Shown here: piece after piece, positions 52,974 through 64,000 of the stretch | Numbering within the stretch: position 1 is the first letter of the stretch | Layout: every line of letters starts with the position of its first letter | Origin: Primula veris | Taxonomy: Eukaryota > Streptophyta > Magnoliopsida > Ericales > Primulaceae | NCBI GenBank assembly: GCA_963682055.1 | Contig: OY821747.1 | Coordinates: 28,146,126 to 28,210,125, forward strand | Direction: 5' to 3' | DNA length: 64,000 nucleotides | Program-made: the position numbers and the translations under genes | The notes under the pieces: generated by a model | Told to the model about the DNA's origin: nothing | Seen by the model: the letters and a program-made list of their open reading frames with translations, nothing else | The model's database searches: none

Positions 52974-53087
52974 TGTGGGAAATAATTAGTATAATTAAGA
53001 AAGTGAAGTAAGTAATTTCGTGATATTCTGGATATTGTAGATTTCTTAGCTTTTGTTAATGATCAGTCTGTTTTGTAATTCTTCATT

Positions 53088-53094
53088 TTTTATA
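53088..53094 (-). promoter_or_regulatory. TATA box of D4
   Basis: Minus-strand TATAAAA about 115 bp upstream of ATG 52973. Confidence 0.6.
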
Positions 53095-53127
53095 GGGATT
53101 TCAAATGTTTTTATCTGTAATTGTGGT

Positions 53128-53135
53128 GCCACGTG
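53128..53135 (-). promoter_or_regulatory. ABRE/G-box upstream of D4
   Basis: Minus-strand CACGTGGC about 35 bp upstream of the TATA box and about 160 bp upstream of the ATG. The best ABRE match of the five loci. Confidence 0.7.
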
Positions 53136-53139
53136 TTAT

Positions 53140-53575
53140 GTATATGAACTAGTAGGTTCATATGTATCACATATTGAAAATGAACACGCGTTGGGCTGCC
53201 TCTACACTAGGAAAAAAGGTGGAATACTTGAATATTTTTATGCTATGATGATTCATCGTTTTCAAATGACAAAAGGCTTTATCAAATGACAGATCGCTCG
53301 TTGTATTATTGCAATGGGCAAACCTACACTTGTATCCTCTATTATTGACTATATTTAAAATTAGATTCTATTTTTAGCTTTTTAACTACTACAAACTCCC
53401 AAGCCACCATACTAATATTAGGCAGACATTTAAAAATTTACAAATAACATAGGGGATTTGCAAGAAAAGACATCTGAGTTTCCAAATTCAACACTCGGCA
53501 ATTTCCACTATATAAGTAGTTTTGATGGAATAGCATTTGACAAACTTCAAAATATCGAATAAACTCAAGAATTTG

Positions 53576-53624
<49 letters not shown>

Positions 53625-54120
53625 TAAAATCAGTGGATAATAGGGTGAAATTTATGTTAAAACAAATACGAGAAGAAAACATTTCTCAAAATTGGCGCAT
53701 GCATAGCAGAATTTTTTTATATACAATTTGGTGGAGAAAACCTCCATCTTATTAATAAAGAAAAAAAAAGTGAATGAAAACCCTTACAAAATGTTCGCAT
53801 GCATCACAGACATTTGCAAATAATGCAAAAAACTTCTCTACATATTTCTCTCCATGATAAATATTGAATAAGGAGAACTTGTTAAAAAAATTATGAGAAG
53901 ATAATTCATGCCCCCAAGCAATATCAACAAGTCCATAGCTCAAACAGGGACAGAGCCAATATATTTTGATCAAAATTTTTAAAAATTAGCATCCATTCAT
54001 ATTACAAAAAAAAAAAAAACGGTTCGAAAAAAAATTATATAGGCCCAAGTAACCGTAAGATCTCTCTTTCTCAAAGAGGCAGTGTCTGTGGCTCTTCTTA
54101 GTTAATTTGTATTGATTGCT
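53140..54120. other. D4 upstream flank; no gene seen
   Basis: 53200-53380 is homologous to the 5' flanks of D2 and D3. A (TA)n microsatellite of about 20 units lies at 53580-53619. The remainder is AT-rich. Confidence 0.5.
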
Positions 54121-54164
54121 TAGTCTTTGCACATTCTAATTTATAAGAATTGAGTAGAGATTCG

Positions 54165-54340
54165 AATGTAGATAGATCTGGATTTTGTGTGCATGCGTGG
54201 CCCTTCTCAAGTTGTGTATATGAAAGTATTCCATTTAATGTATCTGTTACGAAATGTAGATAGATCTGGATTTTGTGTGCATGCGTGGCCCTTCTCAAGT
54301 TGTGTATATGAAAGTATTCCATTTAATGTATCTGTTACGA
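54165..54340 (+). repeat. Perfect 88-bp tandem duplication that includes the Copia B LTR tip
   Basis: 54165-54252 and 54253-54340 are identical by eye. Each ends gtatctgttacga, that is, the target site plus the first 8 bases of the LTR. The duplication therefore arose after the insertion. Confidence 0.9.
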
Positions 54341-54681
54341 AATCAAGCGAGCATAAAGAAAGACAGAAGTATTAAAACCGAACACACACATTTTTATAAC
54401 GGAATTACCCAAATTGGCTACGTCTCCGGGCCGCTACACGTGACACTTAATATTATTATAATGAGGATTACAATTGTAATCTAGCTCAACACAAGTTATG
54501 GTTCTCTCGCAACTAGAACTCTCTCACTTATAATATTCTCACAGTGATGTGTAAAGGTGTAATTAAAATACAAGATATTGGAGCATATAAATAGAACCCT
54601 TAGTGGGTCATATTACAATTTCAGGCGATGTAGGATAGAAAGAAAACATGACCAAACCTCATTTGGCTCCACAACTCAACA
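54333..54681 (-). repeat. 3' LTR of Copia B
   Basis: 349 bp, diverged from the partner at 58861-59210. Confidence 0.93.
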
Positions 54682-54876
54682 ATCTCCCACTTGGAGTCAA
54701 ATATCGAGTGCTTCAAAAGAACTCCAATTATCCCCGACCACCGAACTCACTGTGCTCCCCCGAGCAGAATGCTCCTATCGGTATCCTTGTATAGTAATTG
54801 ATTCTCTTCCGTCATCGGCGAGTTACTCATTCTTCCAGTGTAGCAACGACCCTGAGCCTCAAGCTCGGAGTCCTAC

Positions 54877-56427
54877 TTAGGTTGCACACAGCCTCAATTT
54901 GTCGATTGTAACAGCCTTCGTTAGCATATCGGCGGGGTTCTTAGCGCCCTCAATCTTTTCTAGCGCGAATATTCCATATTCTAGAACAGCCCGGATAAAA
55001 TGGTAACGAATCTGTATGTGCTTGGTCCGTGAATGGAATACAGAGTTCTTAGCTAGCTGAACTGCACTTCGACTATCACAGTGCAGAACTCCCTTGTCGG
55101 TTTTCTGACTGAGCTCCTCTAAGAAACCTTGCAACCAAATAATCTCTTTACTTGCTTCCGTTACTGCGACGTACTCAGCCTCTGTGGTCGACAATGCAAC
55201 AATCTTTTGCAACTTAGATGTCCAACTCACAGCAGTACCACCGTAGGTACAAACACATCCCGTTGTGCTCTTTCAGCTGTCCAGATCACCGGTCATGTCA
55301 GCATCCACATAACCGTGCAGGCCTTCCGAGGTCTTTTGGAAACATAATGCCAACTTCACTGTACCCGAGAGATATCTCAATATACACTTCACAGCTTCCC
55401 AATGGTGCTTTCCTGGGTTACTCATGTAACGACTGACAACTCCCATTGCATGGGCAATGTCCGGTCTTGTACACACCATAGCGTACATCAAGCTACCAAT
55501 TGCTGAAGCGTAGGGTATGTTCGACATACGATCCTTTCCTTCCTCATTCAAGAGTGATTGTTTCTTTGACAAGCTAAAGTGTGCGGCTAGCGGTGAGCCT
55601 ACAACTTTGGCATCACTCATGTTAAACCGTGCCAACACTTTCTTCACATATTCGGCTTGCGCCAGAAACAGGGACCCATCCCTTCCTCGGGAAATCCTCA
55701 TACCGAGGATCTGATTTGCGGCACACAAATCTTTCATCTCGAACTGTTTCGCCAACTGTTATTTCACCTTGTTAATCTCAACAAGGCTTGTCCCGGCAAG
55801 CAACATGTCATCTACATACAACAATAGTATGACATACGAAGAGTTCGCAAATCTCTTCACGAAACAGCAGTGATCGCTATCACTTCTTTCGAACCCGGTA
55901 TCTACCATGAAACTGTCAAACTTCTTATACCACTGCCGTGGTGCTTGTTTTAGCCCGTACAAGCTTTTCTTCAGTTTGCAGACCAGTTTCTCTTTTCCCA
56001 TTTCGGCAAACCCTTCAGGTTGAAGCATGTAAATTTCTTCTTCTAGATCTCCATGGAGAAATGCAGTTTTCGCATCTAACTGCTCAAGATGAAGATTCGC
56101 ATTTACAACAATGCTCAACAATAGTCGAATAGTCGTCATCTTTACGACTGGTGAAAAGATCTCGCTGTAGTCAATTCCTACCTTTTGCTGGAACCCTTTG
56201 ACTACTAATCGTGCCTTATACCGTTTCGAGCCATCTTGTTCCTCCTTCAGTCGGAACACCCATTTATTGCTCAGTGCCCTCTTTCCCTTGGGCAGTTCGG
56301 CTAACTGCCAAGTCACACTCTTCTCAAGTGACTTCATCTCATCCTTCATCGTGAGCTCCCACTTGCTCGAGTCTTTCAGCTGCAGAGCTTCCTCTCTACT
56401 TTCGGGCCCGCCTACATCACTGAGCAA
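54877..56427 (-). pseudogene. pol: Copia B reverse transcriptase and RNase H
   Basis: The RT domain (56427-55759) has KRYKARLVVKGFQQKVGIDY, LDAKTAFLHGDLEEEIYM with catalytic Asp, SLYGLKQAPRQWYKKFDSFM and LLYVDDMLLAG. TAA at 55761-55759 interrupts. The next in-frame segment (to 55273) has FEMKDLCAANQILGMRI and YASAIGSLMYAMVCTRPDIA. TGA at 55275-55273 interrupts where Arg is expected (DLDS.KSTTG; CGA to TGA). The last segment (to 54877) is RNase H: LSTTEAEYVAVTEASKE and HIQIRYHFIR, with the natural end near KLRLCAT. The motifs are close to the Tnt1/Tork group. Confidence 0.88.
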
Positions 56428-56505
56428 TATGTAATGCAGGGAAGGTCAGTATCAGGCAAGAGGTCTCCTCTCACGATGACCTCGGCCTAATTCAGGTCGG
56501 GGAGT

Positions 56506-57759
56506 TTAGGGCAGCTCCTCGGCCTCTTTAGCCTCTGCTGGTGGGTTGTCGAGCACCACTGGCTCATCTTCAGTGTCATTTTCCAACTCCATTCTTGGAA
56601 ACGCATCCATGTCGACCATACCACTTTCCTCGGACGGGAGCGCATCTTCTTCCACCGCCACATTTTGTCGATCTTTGTATAAAATGCTTTTGTTGAAGAT
56701 GACATTCTTACTGCGAATGATCTTCTTTGCTTGACCATCCCAGAAGCGATATCCGAACTCAGCTCCACCGTACCCCACAAAGTAACAAACTTTGGACTTC
56801 GAGTCAAGCTTGGTACGCTCATTTATGTCGACATGGATATATGACAGACAACCAAACACTCGCAAGTGTTCATAAGAGATAGGCTTTCCTATCCACTCTT
56901 CTTCGGAAATTCTCCTTTCTAATGGCACTGAGGGTCCGCGGTTAATGAGGTAAACCGCCGTGCTTACTGCATGTGCCCACAAGGCTTTGGGCAACCCACT
57001 TTGCAGTCTCATACTCCTAGTACGCTCATTGATTGTTCGGTTCATTCGCTCGGCCACGCCATTCTGCTGTGGCGTTCTTCTGATGGTCTTCTCCATTCGA
57101 ATGCCTCTTTGAGCACAGAACTCTACGAACTTCACATCAATGTACTCTCCGCCGTTATCGGATCTCAAACACTTGAGTTTATTCCCGGTCTCTAGTTCGA
57201 CCATGGCCTTCCATTCTTGAAATCTCTTAAACACCTCAGACTTGTGTTTCAAGAAGTAGACCCATGTTTTCCTTGTCGAATCATCGATGAAGGTCACATA
57301 GTACCGAGCTCCTCCCAATGAGGTTACTGGAGATGATCCCCATACGTCTGAGTGGACCAGTGCTAGCTTCTCCTCCTTGGGAGCTTTTCCACCCTTCCGA
57401 AAGTTTACCTTTTTCTGCTTCCCGAAGATGCAACCTTCGCACATGTCGAGGTTGACAGACTTCAAGCCTGGAAGTTTGCTGTCCGTCGCTAACACCTTCA
57501 TCCCCTTCTCACTCATGTGACCCAACCGTCGATGCCACAGTTCCGAGCAGTTCTGCGACACAGCTGTCGCAATTGTACGCTCCTCATCAGTCATCATGTA
57601 TAATGTACCGACCTTACTCCTTCGGGCTATCACCACAGCTCCTCGTGAAACTTTCCAAGCTCCACAGCTAAACGAAATGGAGTGCCTTTCGGCATCGAGT
57701 TGACCTACTGAAATCAGATTCTTTGTCAACCTCGGAACATGCCTCACTTTCGTTAGCTT
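56506..57759 (-). pseudogene. pol: Copia B pre-integrase and integrase
   Basis: GAG-pre-integrase (LWHRRLGHMSEKGM, CEGCIFGKQKKVNF), then the integrase core (HSDVWGSSPV with Asp, CLRSDNGGEYID with Asp, RRTPQQNGVAERMNRT with Glu), then the C-terminal region ending EAKEAEELP. The frame is lost between about 56505 and 56430, before the RT ORF begins in another segment. Confidence 0.87.
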
Positions 57760-58803
57760 TCATACCGACCCGTTTGGAATGCGAATTTTCACATCGCCCA
57801 TTCCAACAACATCCAACGCTTCTCCGTCGGCTAGATACACTTTACCAAAATTACCCGCAATGTAATTTTCGAGTAAATCCTTCTGAGCGGTCATGTGAAA
57901 TGATGCCCCAGAGTCTAGAATCCACGAATCTATATCTCTCTGTACGGTAAGCATTAGACAGTCACCCGAATCCTCGTCGCTCGCAACATTAGCCCCGTGA
58001 TCACGGCCGGTACTCTTTTTCGGCTGCTTACACTCATGACTGAAGTGCCCCATACCCTGGCAGTTATAGCACCGAAGATTCTTCTTACTTCGGTCGCTAT
58101 CTTTGCCTCCTCGGCTTAGCCATCTTCTACCTCGGGATTGTGAACGTCCTCTAACGTCCCATACCCTAGCTTTACCCCGGTCTCTTGAACCCATGTTCAA
58201 GTCTGCTCCATTATTTGAGCATTCACCCATATCTAATCTCCTGAGTTCCTCAGCGAGTATTTGATCTCGGATACCGTTGTAAGTCAGTTTCTCCTTTCCA
58301 ATTGAGTTGCTAACAGCAGCTCGCATGAATTTCCAACTGTTCGGTAGAGATGCTAGCAGTATAAGGGCTCTCACTTCGTCTTCAAAAGTTATCTCCACCG
58401 CATCCAACTGATTTACGGTGTCGATGAACTTTCTCACGTGACTCGCGACAGGTGTCCCTTCAGCCATGCGTAGGTTGAACAACTTACGCATGAGATGTAC
58501 CTTGTTGTTCGCGGATGGTTTCTCATACATGTCGGTGAGGACCTTCATCATCCCCATCGTCGTCGTCTCTCTTGCGACATTATGTGCGACACTCCTAGAT
58601 AGTGTTAGGCGGATCACTCCCAACACTTGACGGTCTAAGAGTTTCCACGCTTCCTCGGTGGTCGTGGTCGGCCTTTCCTCAAGGAGAAGTGGCTGATGCA
58701 TCTTTCTCCCGTAGAGGTAGTCCTCTATTTGCATTCTCCAGAATGCGAAGTCCTTCCCGTCGAACTTCTCGATCCCGTGTGCGGTTCTGTCTTCTTTTGC
58801 CAT
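57760..58803 (-). pseudogene. gag: Copia B gag and protease
   Basis: ATG at 58803 (MAKEDRTAHGIEKFDG), 58 bp after the 5' LTR. UBN2-type gag domain (FAFWRMQIEDYLYGRKMHQP), zinc knuckle CYNCQGMGHFSHEC near 58065, and protease active site WILDSGASFHM near 57905. The frame is closed at TGA 57762-57760, where related proteins have Trp (NGSV.KLTKVRHVPRL), so TGG to TGA. The same frame continues as the integrase part. Confidence 0.88.
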
Positions 58804-58842
58804 TGATCTTCCTCTCGGTCTTCGACCTTAGTTCTGCGAACC

Positions 58843-58858
58843 TCGGGCTCTGATACCA
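58843..58858 (-). other. Copia B primer binding site (tRNA-iMet type)
   Basis: Minus-strand TGGTATCAGAGCC two bases after the 5' LTR. Confidence 0.9.
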
Positions 58859-58860
58859 CT

Positions 58861-59210
58861 TGTTACGAAATCAAGTGAGCACAAAGAAAGACAGAATTAT
58901 TAAAACCGAGCACACACACTTTGATAATGGAGTTCACCCAAATTGGCTACGTCTCCGGGCCGCTACCCATGGCACTTAATATTATTATAATAAGGATTAC
59001 AATCGTAATCTAGCTCAACACAAGCTATGGTTCTCTCGCAACTAGAACTCTCTCACTTATAATATTCTCACAGTGATGTGTAAATGTGTAATTAAAATAC
59101 AAGATATTGAGGCATATAAATAGAACACTTAGTGGGTCATATTACAATTCCAGGCGATGTGGGATAGAAAGAAAACATGAGCAAATCTCATTTGGATCCA
59201 CAACTTAACA
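58861..59210 (-). repeat. 5' LTR of Copia B
   Basis: 350 bp; partner of 54333-54681. Confidence 0.93.
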
Positions 59211-59215
59211 GTATC

Positions 59216-60427
59216 CATGGTAAAGTATAAATAATATTCTTCTCGGTCTTGTATGCTAACCAGATTGATTTGAATTTCATGAAAGTTGTTTTTATGCTAT
59301 TTAAAACTCTCTCTTTAAGCTACTCCTTAAACGCATATAATTTCAATAATTATTATTTTTGATAACATTTTCTATTTTTAGTGCTTACAAGCTATATATA
59401 AGTAATTTGCGAGCTAACATCTTCGACATAGGTATTAAGTCATTTAGTAGACGTGTCTGTAACCCAAAAAACTAATGGGAAAATGAAATGAGTTTCCGAG
59501 TTTTTTTTTGTTACCTTCATAAGAAAATTAGTGGAAAACAAACAAAATAAAGTATGATAATATTTCATATATAAAATGAGAGAAATAATTTTAGTTCAAA
59601 AAATGGGAGAAAAACAAAAACAAAAACAAATGAGAAAAATGAGACTAACCAGCTCTCTTCCCTTATTTTCTTTTATTTTCTTTTGATTTCCCAAACTTTC
59701 AAATACATGACCGAAAAGTGATTTTAATTTTAATTTTCGTTGGTTTTACTTCTTTTTTTTTTTTCGTGAAATTTTTCGAGTTACAAATACACCATTAAAG
59801 TTAGTCCGCTGCTTCTAAGTTTAAACTGTTAGTGCATCATATACTTGAATCTAAATATTCGTGTTGTGCACCAAAACGAATACTGGATTGATTTTTAGCG
59901 CAACTAATCAACCTTATGGATCCTCTCTTTGTTCAAGTAAAAAATTGGTCTCCTCCAATTAGAGATATAATTTAATAAATAGAGGGAGGTAGCTAAATTA
60001 ATAATAATAGCATGAGGTGTAGTTTTCATTTTATTACTCCTTATTTATTAATGATACACCTTCTGGACAAATTCGTTTGTACGTGTTATCAAATTAGACA
60101 CAAACACTTAAGCATCGAACTTTTTCTTGTATTGTCAGACCAAATTTCAAATAAATGGAGGCAAAACACACACATAATTCTCCACAATGCTAAAATAATA
60201 TATATTCCCACTGTTCAACCCATTGGTCGAACTACATCATGAACTTTACACGTATGCCCATCCTTTATTTGTATAGATCATGGACTATCAATAACACGAA
60301 CAACACGCACACCAAAAACGAAAATAGAACAAGAAGAAATCAACCACAGAAACACATATAACAGAAAAAATATTTCGTTTTGCTAGTAGGAATTAAGTAC
60401 TCCTATTATTAATGAAGGTGGCTCTTC
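59216..60427. other. No gene seen; downstream flank of D5
   Basis: The first 80 bp continue the duplicated block also seen at 31010-31110. The remainder is AT-rich with no recognised ORF. Confidence 0.5.
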
Positions 60428-62896
60428 TCAATTATGTCCAGAGAGCTTCTCTTTGATTTTCTCAATCAGTCCTTTGTTCTCGTCACCATGCTTACCTTCG
60501 TCACCTGGTATGGTGGTTTCAGTTGTGTCATTGGATTGTCGTTCCGAAGGAACTCGGGGAATCTTTTCTATAATCTCTTCCATAACTTCTTTCTTATTTT
60601 CAACAACCTCGCCTTCACCATCTGGCATAGTTGGTGCATCAAAGGTCGTGTTTGTATCAACGGTGTTGTTGGTGTCGTTAGGCTGTTGTTCCTTGGCACC
60701 AGCACCTGGGATAATTTCTTTAATCTTTTCGATCATTTCTGTCTTCTTTTCACCAAAGCCGCCTTCACGACCTTGGATGGTGGTTGTATCATCGGTGGTG
60801 GTTAAATCAATAGCGTTGTTGTTGTCCTGAGACTGTTGTTCCTTTGGACCGACACCGGGGATCTTTTCTTTGATTTTTTCCATTATTTCGTTCTTCTTTT
60901 CACCAAAATTGCCTTCCCCACCTGGCCTGGTAGTTGCATCCAACGGGGCTGTTGATTCAACAACGTTGTTTGTGTCGTGAGACTCTTGTTGATTGCGGTC
61001 AATCCCAGGGATCTTCTCCACTATCTTCTCCGCTAACCCTTTCTTATTCCTTATATCACCTTCCCCTTCATCCTCGGACTACAAAAAATAGGAACCATTT
61101 TAGCACAAAAAAAAAGAGGGATTTTTGCCTCTTACAACAATGATTGTGCACGTGACTTATGTAACATTGGTATGAGAAATTATCGCTATCGTAGCGTTTT
61201 TTCGAGAGAAACGCTAAAAGCGCTAATAGTGTTTTACGGTATTTATTTTTTTGCGTAAATATGCACTAAAATTTAAAATATATAACAATAAAAAAAAGAA
61301 ATATATAGTTATATTAGATGGTAATAAAAAAAAATTGTTGTAGCTGAGTTTCAAACTTGGGTTTGCTGAAAAATACAGCACTGTCTCAACCATTTGGATT
61401 GCACACACTTTTATAAAAATTACACTATATATTAATTATTTAGATCTACTGTTTTTTTTCCTAACTTGCTATTTACACTTTTAGTCCAGAATTTCACGTT
61501 TTTGCGCTTTTGGTCCACTATAACGCGATTTTAGCGCAATTCCAGCCAAATAGTGGGTTTTCGTTGTGTTTTTTTCCCAAAAAACGCTATTTCGCGCTAT
61601 ATAGCGCGGTTTTTAAAACATTGGAATTTATCATCAAGTACATACTCTTTTATAATATTTTGATACTAGTTTCATAGAGAACTTCAGAAAGTGTCACTGT
61701 TTTAAGGAACATGGTTCGAAGCTAAATAGGAAGATTCAAAGCTTAGAGAAAGCATAAAAAGCTCATTCTTTTCATATTTTTACGCCTTAAGCTTTTTACG
61801 CATTTAGCATGGCTTTGGTAACAAAACTTTAGCTAAGTAATCACTTTTAAAACACTCGCAATTATTGGTTGAAGGGGATATTAATTGTACCCTCCACAGA
61901 TGAATCCTTTTATTTATCTGTTTTTTCACTCATTTAGTGGAAACAATTTTTCAAAATTATCTCTCGTAAAACTTAAAACGATCATATAAATATAATTATT
62001 CAAGCTAGGACTACAAGTCTTCAATTTAAAGAAGCTTCTCATTTTGATAATTGAAACAAGAATGTAAGATATTTGATATGATAAAAACTTTCCATTTATA
62101 TTTACTTAAAACCAAAGTCTATAATACAATACCCATATATATTTTAACTTTTTAGTCAGAAGCTAGCATAACAAAATATATATTTTCGCTGATAATATAT
62201 GATAAAAGGAAAATCTATGGTATATATGCATGTTTATACATACATGGTTCCTTCTGCGAAAACACCATAATTTTTACCTAAATAGACATGCATTTCTTAC
62301 ACAAACATGATTTCTTAATTTCTTTACCTATTTTTATAAACCAAAATGCACGATGGTAGTAATACATCATGTTTTCAAGAAACTTATAAACAAAAATTCA
62401 GTGACGGAATCAGGAGACTGATTTTCTATAAAAAAAAAAAAAATTATACTTTATATGAAGTTAATTTACGTAATTTGGACTGAAATACTAAAATTTAAAA
62501 ATTTTGATAAAAACAAATAAGAAAAATCTTATTTTTTCATCAATTTTTTTCAAAATGAGAGCCGGAAGTTTCTGACTGTCCCTACTTAGTTCCTTCTTAT
62601 GTATGTAGATACATGTACCATAAGTTTTTCCTATAATTAAACATATATAAGAGATTATAACACTTCAAGCAAAATTAGTTCATCATCCAGAAAATGTCGT
62701 TATATTGACTTACCCGAAAGTAGTTTTCTTGTTGTGGTTGCTGCTGTAGAGGATTATCAGCGCTACTTAGACCATTCTTTCCCTCATGAGTAACAATTCC
62801 TCGATCCGCCATGTTTACCCCAGGAATTTCATGAACTGCTTGGCTATCAAGCTCCTGGTTTTGGACATGACCATACTCATCTCCATATTGTGCCAT
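60428..62896 (-). CDS. D5: dehydrin, K5 type, two exons
   Basis: Exon 1 is 62896-62714 (61 codons, MAQYGDEYGHVQNQELDSQA..., donor CGG|GTAAGT). Exon 2 is 61078-60428 (216 codons plus stop, acceptor TTTTTTGTAG). A phase-0 intron of 1.6 kb gives 277 residues. Exon 2 opens SEDEGEGDIRNKKG without the Ser tract, then has five K-segments: GLAEKIVEKIPGID, EIMEKIKEKIPGVG, EMIEKIKEIIPGAG, EVMEEIIEKIPRV and GLIEKIKEKLSGH. They are separated by Thr/Asn/Asp-rich spacers ending GGEG or DGEG, which points to internal repeat expansion. The intron carries an AGCG-family MITE. The ABRE core present in D1, D2 and D4 is changed here. Confidence 0.92.
61164..61624. mobile_element. AGCG-family MITE, copy 2, in the D5 intron
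   Basis: Begins near cattggtatgagaaattatcgctatcgtagcg and ends agcgcggtttttaaaacattgg, with the same aaacgctaaaagcgc and aacgctatttcgcg blocks as copy 1. Ends and target duplication are less clear than in copy 1. Confidence 0.6.
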
Positions 62897-63590
62897 TTTC
62901 GGAATTAAAATTATACTAGAGAGTGAAGTACTTAATTATTGAATGATTTTAGAGATATTTGTTTGTTGATAGAACTGATGACTACAGAGGTATAATGCTC
63001 GACTTTAAATAGGGGAATTTGGATATTTGTTTATAATTAATTGTGGTGACACATTTATGAATTGGTAGGGTTGATCTCTGTGAGATATTATAGCAATGTA
63101 CAGGTGTTTGGTTGCCGACTACATTTTGGAAGTACCATTTGCTAAAATATTCATCTAATAATATCTAGCAATGACTCATTGTTTTGTATCTTTTCATGTT
63201 ATTGAAACGCTAACTAAGATGACATTTCATACCGACATCATAGCCAACATGTACTATAAGACAAACAGCAAAGCAAGTAAATTTAAATTCATCCTCTATT
63301 GTACATGACTAAATTTATTGTAGGTCCCTTTTAATTTCTTCAAGAAAAAAAACTACTTTTTTCTTAGTTATACATAACCCTTTCATTTTACCTACAAAAG
63401 CAGCCAGCTCATATATACTTTATTTACTTTGTTTATAATGGGTTCTCTCTTTCTTTACTGGTAATTTTGTACCTCAATTTAATTAAACACAATTATGGGG
63501 TAGATTTTTGGTTCATTTCTTATTGTATGGCATGTATAATTTGAGACCTGTGATAAGGAACCTGATATATGTAGCATCATTTTTTTGTTA
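62897..63590. other. D5 upstream region; no gene seen
   Basis: Contains a TATTTAAA-type box (about 63003-63010) and the block aattgtggtgacacatttatg at about 63038-63058. There the paralogues have ggtgccacgt, so the ABRE core is lost. Confidence 0.5.
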
Positions 63591-63739
63591 AATGTTAATA
63601 ATGTTCCTCATTAGAGATTGGTCTTACATCTATTTTACACATTTTGTATAACACATTTATACACCTAACTTCACCTATTAATAGTTTTAACCTTTCCATT
63701 TTACATGCTTGTGATATTTCTATTAATAAAATTAAGACT

Positions 63740-64000
63740 AAAAGGCCTATTGCTTTAACTTGGTCTCTTCCCTCTAAGGAAAGACTGAAACTTAACATTG
63801 ATGGTTCTTCTTTCGGAAATCATGTGACAGCTGAAAGTGGAAGGGGTATTACGGGATGATCAGGGTAGTATTGTATTTGCCTTTTGTTATCATTTAGGAA
63901 TACGAAATAACACTTATGCTGAGTTAAGTGCTTTGTATATTGGCTTACAAATTTGCTACTCTCTAGACTTACATAATATTGATATAGAAACAGACTCTTT
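63740..64000 (+). pseudogene. RNase H-like domain fragment, probably from a non-LTR retrotransposon (runs off the window)
   Basis: 63755-63840 encodes LTWSLPSKERLKLNIDGSSF, the start of a plant RNase H-like (RVT_3 type) domain with the first Asp in DGSS. A one-base shift near 63843 moves the reading into the frame of LRDDQGSIVFAFCYHLGIRN and NTYAELSALYIGLQICYSLD, then IETDS, which supplies the Glu and second Asp. Such domains occur in LINE-derived and host RNase H-like genes. Truncated by the window end. Confidence 0.7.

Larger units (their letters stand above)
54333..59210 (-). mobile_element. Copia B: 4.9-kb Tnt1/Tork-like Ty1/Copia retrotransposon
   Basis: LTRs 54333-54681 and 58861-59210 start TGTTACGAAATCAAG and end CAACTCAACA or CAACTTAACA. 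They differ at roughly 7% of sites by hand count, so the element is older than the other two. Target duplication GTATC at 54328-54332 and 59211-59215. Primer site TGGTATCAGAGCC (tRNA-iMet type) next to the 5' LTR. Polypurine tract AAGTGGGAGAT next to the 3' LTR. The coding sequence has at least four breaks. Confidence 0.95.

Noticed and set aside
60434..60830. Plus-strand ORFs of 123-125 residues
   Set aside because: Shadows of the repetitive D5 K-segment exon.

Overview
The window is nuclear DNA of a flowering plant, most likely a eudicot; the species cannot be named from the sequence. The evidence is a DYW-type pentatricopeptide repeat (PPR) gene, intron-containing dehydrin genes, a canonical MIR169 hairpin, plant-type LTR retrotransposons of three kinds, MITEs, and AT-rich non-coding sequence. 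There is no bacterial-style gene packing.

Region 1 (1-3.4 kb) holds the end of an unidentified Pro/Glu-rich ORF. After it comes a broken Mutator-like (MULE) transposase, bracketed by two inverted clusters of a palindromic motif (AACGATCGGTCGTT and its reverse complement). Region 2 (3,398-20,601) is one very large Tat-lineage Ty3/Gypsy element of 17.2 kb. It has 554-bp LTRs about 99% identical by hand count, a 5-bp target duplication (ATATG) and a tRNA-Asp-type primer site. Its sense gag-pol is broken by six stops and at least three frameshifts. Its 10-kb 3' part carries two tandem-repeat arrays, then a set of antisense genes: a multi-exon gene with a putative gypsy-type transposon (PF04195-like) domain, and five small coiled-coil mini-genes, each with its own TATA box. 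Three of the five also have an AATAAA signal.

Region 3 (20.6-23 kb) is an intact intronless PPR-DYW gene. The Tat element ends only about 320 bp upstream of its start codon.

Region 4 (24-63 kb) is a drought/ABA-type neighbourhood on the minus strand. It contains five dehydrin-like loci (D1-D5: three look complete, one has lost its ATG, one is only exon 1) and a dispersed family of MIR169 loci: one canonical hairpin, one with a changed mature sequence, two degenerate copies and one half copy. The loci spread by segmental duplication; 32.19-34.86 kb and 49.02-51.63 kb are copies of each other. An ACGTGGC (ABRE-type) element sits about 160 bp upstream of the start codon of D1, D2 and D4 and is mutated in D3 and D5. 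The region has since been broken up by MITEs, a long foldback element, a 7.8-kb Copia element (39,311-47,141, TSD AAAAC, nested in an older MITE) and a 4.9-kb Tnt1/Tork-like Copia element (54,333-59,210, TSD GTATC).

The right edge (63.7-64 kb) contains a broken RNase H-like domain that runs off the window. How the parts may work together is inference: dehydrins protect cells during water loss, and miR169 targets NF-YA factors in drought/ABA responses, so their physical interleaving is notable. Expression cannot be seen here.
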